In this document: piece after piece, positions 7,023 through 11,263 of the stretch
How the letters are laid out: each line of letters begins with the position of its first letter
Numbering within the stretch: position 1 is the stretch's first letter
From: JAIVGZ01 sp964552205
GTDB taxonomy: Bacteria > Pseudomonadota > Gammaproteobacteria > Natronospirales > JAIVGZ01
Assembly: GCA_964552205.1 (NCBI GenBank)
Contig: CAZKFT010000053.1
Coordinates: 1 to 11,263, forward strand
Reading direction: 5' to 3'
DNA length: 11,263 nucleotides
Notes under the pieces: generated by a model
What the model was told of the DNA's origin: nothing
The model's input: the letters and a program-made list of their open reading frames with translations, nothing else
Database searches by the model: none
Position numbers and translations under genes: made by a program

Positions 7023-7532
7023 ATGAAAAAGAGAAAGTTGAATCCCGAGATGAAGAGTTTTGTTCCGCAGCCTGACTCGGCTTTGCTTCAGCTCCCGGAA
7101 TCTATTTTGGGAGGAGAAATTCTCTCCAGGATTCGACCAGTTGACCTTGCATATGTCGAAAAGACATGCAAACAACTGAATCATTTGGCTCACGAATGTT
7201 GGAAGGAAAAGTTCAAACAAGAAGGCTGGCTCTTGCATTCGGATCTCGTTTCTCGTGGAGGTGAAAAAGCAGTGTTGGTGAGCATGTACAGTCATCTCTG
7301 TTTTGGTTGCCGTGAAAAAGCAGTCACTGTGTATAAGTATCGTGGCACAACTCCTCTTCGTCTTTGTCGGACTTGTACGCACGAAAAAGGAATGTTTCAA
7401 ATGGTGAGTGCGACTGTCGCACGCGAAAAATATGGAAAGACCTCTTCTGAACTTGCTCAGTTGTATCATTATCAGTTTGTCTCCAAGTTTAATGTCATCT
7501 GTCGGTACTTTTTTGTCAAGGATCTTGAATAA
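7023..7532 (+). CDS. F-box protein with a Cys4 zinc motif
   Basis: The 169-residue protein has a basic start (MKKRKL) followed by a clear F-box at about 20-66 (LLQLPESILGGEILSRI, then VDLAYVEKTCKQLNHLA). F-boxes bind SKP1 and bring substrates to a cullin ligase. The remainder contains two CxxC pairs, C93xxC96 (CFGC) and C115xxC118 (CRTC), spaced as in a small zinc ribbon and probably the substrate-binding part. It is in the same direction as SKP1 at 8125-8577, with two small genes between, and starts 35 bases after the previous stop. The stop overlaps AATAAA (7528-7533). The F-box call is strong; zinc binding is inferred. Confidence 0.8.
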   Translation: MKKRKLNPEMKSFVPQPDSALLQLPESILGGEILSRIRPVDLAYVEKTCKQLNHLAHECWKEKFKQEGWLLHSDLVSRGGEKAVLVSMYSHLCFGCREKAVTVYKYRGTTPLRLCRTCTHEKGMFQMVSATVAREKYGKTSSELAQLYHYQFVSKFNVICRYFFVKDLE

Positions 7533-7564
7533 AAGAAAAGCACTTAGAGTCAATAGAGCTGAAT

Positions 7565-7879
7565 ATGGGTGTGAAATCTTCCAGAATCCGACCTGTGACA
7601 CGAATCGACGTCGTCTATGATGGATTTTTTATTTTCTTAAACAAGGAAAACAAGGAGACTTGGATGTCGCTAAAGGAGCGGTTTATCTTTTCCGAACATA
7701 CATTTCCAGTCTATTACTTGAAAGCAGGCACAAGCACATTTTTGCCGATTGATTCCTTCATGGAAAAGGACCAAGGGATGATTGATATGGTAATCAAAGG
7801 TCAAGTCTATAAAACCTTTACGAGACAAGAGTTGTTCTCTGTGCCTGCGTATTGCTTCAATGACACTGCAAAGTTTTAA
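7565..7879 (+). CDS. Small unrecognised protein, possibly a ubiquitin-like (beta-grasp) fold
   Basis: The 104-residue protein starts at the ATG at 7565, 32 bases after the F-box gene stop. The order of likely elements is two beta strands (RIDVVYDGFFIFLN), a short helix (WMSLKERF), a strand (FPVYYLKAG), then a turn and a last strand (DQGMIDMVIKG). This resembles the beta-beta-alpha-beta-beta order of ubiquitin-like domains, including the final TLHLVLR-type strand. There is no C-terminal GlyGly, so it would not be conjugated. This is reading by eye, not a family match. It lies between an F-box gene and SKP1. The nearest AATAAA is 19 bases past the stop, next to the following gene's promoter box. 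Confidence 0.6.
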   Translation: MGVKSSRIRPVTRIDVVYDGFFIFLNKENKETWMSLKERFIFSEHTFPVYYLKAGTSTFLPIDSFMEKDQGMIDMVIKGQVYKTFTRQELFSVPAYCFNDTAKF

Positions 7880-7901
7880 CTCTTGTTGTTGGGCTTTCAA
7901 T

Positions 7902-7909
7902 AAATATTT
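7902..7909 (+). promoter_or_regulatory. AAATATTT promoter-like box
   Basis: This octamer is identical to the one at 5090-5097 and lies 19 bases before the ATG at 7929. The constant spacing at two genes supports a promoter role. It overlaps AATAAA (7899-7904), probably the 3' signal of the previous gene. Confidence 0.4.
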
Positions 7910-7928
7910 GTTGTGTTCAGTAGAGACG

Positions 7929-8024
7929 ATGCAGACGAACAAAGAACTTCTTACACGAGAAGAATATGAAAGGGAAAACGCCGAACGATATCAAGGCCGG
8001 ATTGAACAATTCTTGTCGCTTCTA
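7929..8024 (+). CDS. 5' part of an unrecognised gene cut by the assembly gap
   Basis: From the ATG at 7929, 32 codons run to the gap (MQTNKELLTREEYERENAER, then YQGRIEQFLSLL). They are charged and helical. The frame is open further upstream to 7860, but the promoter-like box at 7902-7909 favours 7929. The product does not look like the start of SKP1, whose own first strand reappears just after the gap. It is therefore probably a separate gene whose end is missing, unless SKP1 here has an unusual N-terminal extension. Confidence 0.5.
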
Positions 8025-8124
8025 NNNNNNNNNNNNNNNNNNNNNNNNNNNNNNNNNNNNNNNNNNNNNNNNNNNNNNNNNNNNNNNNNNNNNNNNNNNN
8101 NNNNNNNNNNNNNNNNNNNNNNNN
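8025..8124. other. Assembly gap (100 N)
   Basis: The run is exactly 100 unknown bases, the customary placeholder for a scaffold gap of unknown size. The true distance and the reading frame across it cannot be inferred. Confidence 0.98.
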
Positions 8125-8577
8125 AAAGTAGTTACCAATGATGGCGTCGAGTTTTCTATTGCTGAGGAGGTTGTCTCACGATTAAATACCATTCGCAATA
8201 TGAAAGAATATGTGGAGACCAACGAGGCTATTCAACTCCCCAATGTAGACAGCAATGCCTTCAAGGTGGTTCTCACCTTTTTTGAACAATTTCAATTCCC
8301 CTTGAATGAAGAAGAACACAAGACTCGAACCAAGACAACTTCAGAACAAGATCTTGCCTTTTTCAATGCTCTGCCATTGGAACTCTTGTTCCGCGTTTAT
8401 GAAGCCACCAGCTATTTGGACTGCAAGTTTATGATGGACGTTATTTCTCGATACATTGTTACAACCAAAATCACAGGCAAGTCGGCTCAAGAAATCCGCA
8501 CCGCCTTTGGCATCAACAAGCCAATTACTGAGGATGAAATCAAAGAGCTGCAAAAACACTTTTCTTGGATTAAATAA
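8125..8577 (+). CDS. SKP1: SKP1, adaptor of SCF ubiquitin ligases (start lost in gap)
   Basis: The 150 visible residues cover nearly all of SKP1, which links the cullin of an SCF ligase to F-box proteins. The first strand (VVTNDGVEFSI) matches the start of SKP1 at its fifth or sixth residue, so only a few residues are missing. The BTB/POZ part includes IQLPNVDS. An acidic/basic loop, about 55-75, replaces the Pro/Asp-rich loop of animal SKP1. The C-terminal F-box-binding helices follow (LLFRVYEATSYLDCKFMMDV, GKSAQEIRTAFGI and a final FSWIK with the conserved Trp). Three F-box genes lie in the same window. The frame differs from that of the fragment before the gap. The stop overlaps AATAAA (8573-8578). 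Confidence 0.93.
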   Translation, partial: KVVTNDGVEFSIAEEVVSRLNTIRNMKEYVETNEAIQLPNVDSNAFKVVLTFFEQFQFPLNEEEHKTRTKTTSEQDLAFFNALPLELLFRVYEATSYLDCKFMMDVISRYIVTTKITGKSAQEIRTAFGINKPITEDEIKELQKHFSWIK

Positions 8578-8604
8578 ATGTTTATTAAAATCAGATAAAA
8601 CAAG

Positions 8605-9420
8605 ATGAATCCTCGTCAGAAAAGAAATGCCATTCTTCTTGCAAGTGTGATTGCGGCGGTTGTGGTTGTGGTTGTGATTCTCGTTCTCGCTCTTGTCTTG
8701 GGAAGAAAAAAAGAAGAAAAAGCAAAAGGGCTTTATCTGACAACCAACCAATTTTTGATCGAAAATCGAATCGCTTATGACTTTTCGGAGCAAAAGCCAT
8801 TTTGTATTGATTTTATGTTTACACCTGAAGTATATTCTCCTCTGGGTATTCCGCTTTTCATCTACGATCAAGAAACTAGATCAAGAATTTTGTTTCTCTG
8901 GAATTGGGCAGAATCTTTCGAAGCAGAGATACCCTCTCTCAACAAACGCATTAGTGCCATTAGAGGGATTGATAGTGAAACCCAAACTTTCTTACAATAT
9001 ACCAAAGAACTTGAGCTGGGTGCCGAGATTTATGCTCGCATGTCCTACGATGGTAATCTTTTTCGATTAGGGGTTGGCCAATATGGCCAATTCAGATGGG
9101 TAGAAATGGAATCGCCTTATTCACTTGCAGCTCAAACCACACCTACTACCATTGGAGCCGCTATCATCGATAAGGATGGTGTTTATGAACCACTTATGAA
9201 AAGTCCTGACTTTGAATTTATTGTTCCAATTACGTGTGTTGGGGAATACTTTTATGTCAAGATGTGGGATGTTGCCAACCCGACCACCACAACACTTCCC
9301 ATCGTCGATTATGACTTTACAAAAGACCCAGATGCCACGACTTTTCAGAGCACAGGAACAATCCCTGATCTCTTTCTCACTAAAAAGACTTACACACCCA
9401 CCATCTCAAAGACAACATAA
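8605..9420 (+). CDS. Unrecognised N-terminally anchored membrane protein
   Basis: The 271-residue protein has a short basic start (MNPRQKRN), one long hydrophobic segment (about 9-32, rich in Val, Leu and Ile) and a following basic stop (GRKKEEKAK). This is a signal-anchor pattern. The remaining 230 residues look like a soluble beta-rich domain with many aromatics (FCIDFMF, ILFLWNW, FRWVEME, YFYVKMW) and a Thr-rich tail. The alternation of strands recalls lectin-like jelly rolls, but this is a weak impression. A virion surface or envelope protein is plausible. It starts 27 bases after SKP1 ends. Its stop overlaps AATAAA (9419-9424). It faces the minus-strand gene at 9440 with 19 bases between. 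Confidence 0.75.
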   Translation: MNPRQKRNAILLASVIAAVVVVVVILVLALVLGRKKEEKAKGLYLTTNQFLIENRIAYDFSEQKPFCIDFMFTPEVYSPLGIPLFIYDQETRSRILFLWNWAESFEAEIPSLNKRISAIRGIDSETQTFLQYTKELELGAEIYARMSYDGNLFRLGVGQYGQFRWVEMESPYSLAAQTTPTTIGAAIIDKDGVYEPLMKSPDFEFIVPITCVGEYFYVKMWDVANPTTTTLPIVDYDFTKDPDATTFQSTGTIPDLFLTKKTYTPTISKTT

Positions 9421-9439
9421 TAAAAAGGTTTTACATATA

Positions 9440-9892
9440 TTAACAGTCTATTTCCAAATGATGAGTGGCTATAATACCAGTTCGAACTTCCAAGTGTTTA
9501 ACATAATGTGAGATTATTAAGAAAAATGCACGTAATCTCTGGTTGAAATTACGAGATTCGGGGCGATGGTCCACGTTGTAACTGTGTTTGAAAAAAGTCA
9601 TTTTTTCAGCAATCAGATTTGCGAATTCGTGAACTTTTTTGGTGAGATCTACAAGTTCATCATGATTTGCACGAGTGCGGATTGGATCCTTTACTACTTC
9701 GAAAAAAAGTTGAATCAAAAACTGTCTGTTTTTTGGGATTGCTTGTTTTGAGAAGTTCATCACTTGGAGAACAATTTGATCATGAATAGCGTCCAAATCA
9801 TTCAAAGAAACACGAATCGGATGAATAAACAAACTGGTGATGTATGCCAAGTGTGTTTCTTCTTCAACCCACTTTCCTGAAGTATAATTCAT
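9440..9892 (-). CDS. Unrecognised 150-residue protein
   Basis: This frame runs from a clear ATG at 9892 and is predicted to be largely helical (for example LDAIHDQIVLQVMNFSKQAI and ELVDLTKKVHEFANLIAEKM). It ends with several His (HHLEIDC). No membrane segment, signal peptide or known motif is visible. It is divergent from the gene at 10019 across a 126-base region with a TCATGA palindrome. It is one of few genes here without AATAAA at its end. The function is unknown. Confidence 0.65.
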   Translation of the reverse strand: MNYTSGKWVEEETHLAYITSLFIHPIRVSLNDLDAIHDQIVLQVMNFSKQAIPKNRQFLIQLFFEVVKDPIRTRANHDELVDLTKKVHEFANLIAEKMTFFKHSYNVDHRPESRNFNQRLRAFFLIISHYVKHLEVRTGIIATHHLEIDC

Positions 9893-9930
9893 TGTGATGA
9901 AAAGTTATAAAATGTTGTCAAACTTGACCA

Positions 9931-9952
9931 TGACCCAATCATGACTGGGTCA
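9931..9952. promoter_or_regulatory. Near-perfect 22-base palindrome, copy 2
   Basis: The arms TGACCCA and TGGGTCA flank the centre TCATGA. Only one base pair of the 22-base palindrome is mismatched (A at 9938 against C at 9945). Compared with copy 1 the 24 aligned bases differ only by four G-to-A or C-to-T changes. Confidence 0.55.
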
Positions 9953-9977
9953 CACAACTTTTCTTTCTAGCGCAAAC
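9939..9977 (+). repeat. 39-base exact direct repeat, left copy
   Basis: These 39 bases are identical to 11109-11147, exactly 1170 bases away. They include the right half of the palindrome, the spacer CACACAACTTTTCTTTC and TAGCGCAAAC. Both copies lie between divergent genes in the same orientation. Confidence 0.95.
9968..9975 (+). promoter_or_regulatory. TAGCGCAA octamer, copy 3
   Basis: This octamer ends 43 bases before the ATG at 10019, close to the 45 bases at copy 1. It is part of the 39-base repeat. Confidence 0.4.
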
Positions 9978-10018
9978 CTTTTGGGTTTTTTGTTTAGGAA
10001 TAAAAGGGTTGTTTTCAT

Positions 10019-10537
10019 ATGACTTTACACAATACGATCTCAAGTCTCATTGCTCAAACTTATTTTCTCGAGGATGGCCAAGTTCTTTTGATGATGTTAG
10101 TCCAGTTTCGATCTACAGTTTACCAATTGGATGATGTCCATCAGTGCATTAAAAACGATTTCGGTGGTTTAGACATTCAAACTGTGAAGTTGATACTTCC
10201 AAGGAGAATTGATAAATATCTCGAACAATTGGCTTACCTACTCATCGCTTACACCCGTGATCTTCAAAACATCCAAACAAGTTTGAAGCTTGACAAACAA
10301 CAGGCTGAAATTCTTTTCAATAAGAAAAACGAGACAGTTGTGCTTGTTGAGATCCTCCTCGAGCTATACGAAGCAATAATTCTCGGAAATGAGAATAGCA
10401 ATATTTCTGAATTGCTCGAGAAATTGAACACTCATTCTAAACAGCCAAGTAAACAACTGCAGACCTTTGTAAACTCTACCATCCTTCCAAGCGAGACAAA
10501 GAAAATAGCCAAAGACATTCTCACTTTGTTAAATTAA
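10019..10537 (+). CDS. Unrecognised all-helical protein
   Basis: The 172-residue protein appears fully helical and soluble, with Leu/Ile-rich amphipathic stretches (for example VLVEILLELYEAII and ISELLEKLN) and several Gln/Lys-rich turns. No membrane segment, cysteine cluster or catalytic motif is seen, and no family is recognised. It lies downstream of a palindrome plus TAGCGCAA region. It faces the F-box gene at 10567-11070, with 29 bases between the stops and AATAAA at 10542-10547. Confidence 0.65.
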   Translation: MTLHNTISSLIAQTYFLEDGQVLLMMLVQFRSTVYQLDDVHQCIKNDFGGLDIQTVKLILPRRIDKYLEQLAYLLIAYTRDLQNIQTSLKLDKQQAEILFNKKNETVVLVEILLELYEAIILGNENSNISELLEKLNTHSKQPSKQLQTFVNSTILPSETKKIAKDILTLLN

Positions 10538-10566
10538 ATGCAATAAAATTTTTCTTTGACTGTGAT

Positions 10567-11070
10567 TTATTCGACCCTGCGTCGCTTTGTGGGTCTTGTT
10601 GCCTTTTCAAAAATCTCTTGAACTCTAGGTGCTTGGGTTGGCTGTAATGCCGGCAAGATTGTTAAGTCATTACCATAAAATAATTTGGTTGCATTGGGTG
10701 ACCAAATATAATCATAGGCTTCTTTTTTTCGAGGATGCACGATCAATCCGGTTCTCTTATGAACTCGATAAAAGACTATTTTTTTAATTTGAGCAGAGAT
10801 GTTTTTAACGCCAATGTGCCATTTGGATTCTATTTTAAACAAGGCAAAATAATTTGAATTGCGACATTCATAATTAAAGGCCACAGTCAATAAAGGATAT
10901 TCTCGTTTCACTTTGGAAATAAGTTCATACATCCAATGATGAATTGAGAGAGGTCTGGGAACTCGCATATAAAGTGATCGACACGTGCAACGAAGATTCG
11001 CTCGAGAAGGCGGGTCTAAATAACCAATGAGTGTCTCTAAAATTTCTCCTGGTAAAGACAATATGGACAT
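10567..11070 (-). CDS. Short F-box protein
   Basis: The 167-residue protein starts directly with a textbook F-box (residues 1-36: MSILSLPGEILETLIGYLDP, then SRANLRCTCRSLYMRV). This F-box would bind SKP1, and SKP1 is encoded in the same window. The rest has several aromatic/basic stretches (HHWMYELISK, KWHIGVKN) and ends with a basic RPTKRRRVE tail that could act as a nuclear localisation signal. The frame is open upstream to 11127, with an ATG at 11112. That ATG lies in the centre of the repeated palindrome, so I prefer the ATG at 11070, right before the F-box. The stop overlaps AATAAA on the minus strand. Confidence 0.8.
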   Translation of the reverse strand: MSILSLPGEILETLIGYLDPPSRANLRCTCRSLYMRVPRPLSIHHWMYELISKVKREYPLLTVAFNYECRNSNYFALFKIESKWHIGVKNISAQIKKIVFYRVHKRTGLIVHPRKKEAYDYIWSPNATKLFYGNDLTILPALQPTQAPRVQEIFEKATRPTKRRRVE

Positions 11071-11103
11071 TGTTGATAAAATAAATTCGTATCTTGTCTT
11101 TCC

Positions 11104-11119
11104 CCCACTCATGACTGGG
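11104..11119. promoter_or_regulatory. 16-base palindrome, copy 3 (one mismatch)
   Basis: CCCACTCATGACTGGG is a palindrome with one mismatched base pair. It shares CCC, TCATGA and GGG with the copies at 2827 and 9934. The left flank has diverged from copy 2 while the right side is identical. Confidence 0.5.
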
Positions 11120-11147
11120 TCACACAACTTTTCTTTCTAGCGCAAAC
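11109..11147 (+). repeat. 39-base exact direct repeat, right copy
   Basis: These bases are identical to 9939-9977. Identity stops abruptly at both ends (C against A on the left, T against C on the right). No matching coding sequence follows, so only the regulatory segment appears to be duplicated. Confidence 0.95.
11138..11145 (+). promoter_or_regulatory. TAGCGCAA octamer, copy 4
   Basis: This copy is part of the 39-base repeat, 80 bases before the plus-strand start at 11226. Confidence 0.35.
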
Positions 11148-11225
11148 TTTTTTCACAAGTAGAGTTTTCCGCTGATAAAATAAACCTTTTCCAATGGGAG
11201 TAGAAATGATCTCTTTTTGTTGAGA

Positions 11226-11263
11226 ATGTCGTCACTCGAAGATCTTAAAGAGGTTCCTGATTA
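11226..11263 (+). CDS. Start of a gene running off the right edge
   Basis: From the ATG at 11226 the frame is open to the end of the window (MSSLEDLKEVPD). An earlier ATG near 11194 reaches a stop after nine codons. Too little is present to identify the product. The start is supported by its position opposite the F-box gene, across a region built like the other divergent promoters. Confidence 0.45.
   Translation, partial: MSSLEDLKEVPD

Larger units (their letters stand above)
9893..10018. promoter_or_regulatory. Divergent promoter region with palindrome and 39-base repeat
   Basis: This region separates the ATGs at 9892 (minus) and 10019 (plus). It contains the near-perfect palindrome at 9931-9952 and the left copy of the 39-base direct repeat (9939-9977), which ends with TAGCGCAA (9968-9975). 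The AT-rich stretch after it (TTTTGGGTTTTTTG) and AATAAAAGG precede the plus-strand start. Shared control of both genes is inferred. Confidence 0.5.
11071..11225. promoter_or_regulatory. Divergent promoter region with palindrome and 39-base repeat
   Basis: This region separates the F-box ATG at 11070 (minus) from the ATG at 11226 (plus). It holds the third palindrome copy (11104-11119), the right copy of the 39-base repeat (11109-11147), and TAGCGCAA (11138-11145), 80 bases before the plus-strand start. If the F-box gene starts at 11112 instead, the palindrome would overlap its first codon. Confidence 0.5.

Noticed and set aside
6984..7601. 205-codon minus-strand open frame
   Set aside because: It lies opposite a clear F-box gene and the start of the next gene, and its composition looks like a shadow of the plus strand.
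8341..8871. 176-codon minus-strand open frame across the end of SKP1
   Set aside because: It is antisense to SKP1 and to the start of the membrane protein, and its low-complexity Phe and Asn/His runs come from their codons.
11071..11127. Longer start for the F-box gene
   Set aside because: It would place the start within the repeated palindrome, which is non-coding at the other two sites. The F-box begins right at the ATG at 11070.
2827..11147. Palindromes and repeats as a CRISPR array or transposon ends
   Set aside because: Copies are kilobases apart with unrelated spacing, there is no transposase, and all are confined to promoter regions.
1..11263. tRNA or other structured RNA genes
   Set aside because: I saw no cloverleaf-like segment or conserved tRNA box in the spacers; most are too short. 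A covariance-model search would be decisive.

Overview
The window looks like part of a nucleocytoplasmic large DNA virus (Nucleocytoviricota) or a closely similar virus-derived region of a eukaryote. The signs are tight packing (most gaps are 7-150 bases on both strands), a mix of eukaryote-like genes (MCM5, thymidine kinase, SKP1, F-box proteins) with short unrecognised ORFs, and membrane proteins with single anchors. An ultra-compact protist genome cannot be excluded, because one gene appears to carry a tiny spliceosomal-type intron and most genes carry AATAAA at the stop codon. The assignment is inference; no marker such as a major capsid protein or DNA polymerase is present. A run of exactly 100 N (8025-8124) is an assembly gap.

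Layout. 1-106: start of a minus-strand gene running off the left edge. 274-546: a broken copy of the end of the next gene. 668-2005: F-box/WD40-like protein. 2037-2387 and 2417-2794 (minus): tandem paralogues of unknown function. 2885-5066: MCM5 replicative helicase subunit, whose last 35 codons lie behind a putative 34-base intron. 5118-5570: C-terminally anchored membrane protein. 5577-6134 (minus): thymidine kinase. 6244-6987: helical membrane protein. 7023-7532: F-box protein with a Cys4 zinc motif. 7565-7879: small protein, possibly a beta-grasp/ubiquitin-like fold. 7929-8024: start of a gene lost in the gap. 8125-8577: SKP1 lacking only its first few residues. 8605-9420: N-terminally anchored protein. 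9440-9892 (minus) and 10019-10537: unrecognised. 10567-11070 (minus): F-box protein. 11226-11263: start of a further gene.

Two functional themes stand out. One is DNA synthesis: MCM5 for template unwinding and thymidine kinase for dTTP supply. The other is ubiquitin ligase control: SKP1 and three F-box proteins within 11 kb could form the adaptor and receptor layer of a self-encoded SCF module acting on a host cullin.

Regulation. A palindrome centred on TCATGA lies in three of the four complete divergent intergenic regions, and two copies belong to an exact 39-base direct repeat. The octamer TAGCGCAA occurs four times, always between genes. AATAAA overlaps or closely follows the stop codon of ten of fourteen genes. 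Together with the intron, this suggests that transcripts are spliced and polyadenylated by a nuclear-type machinery.
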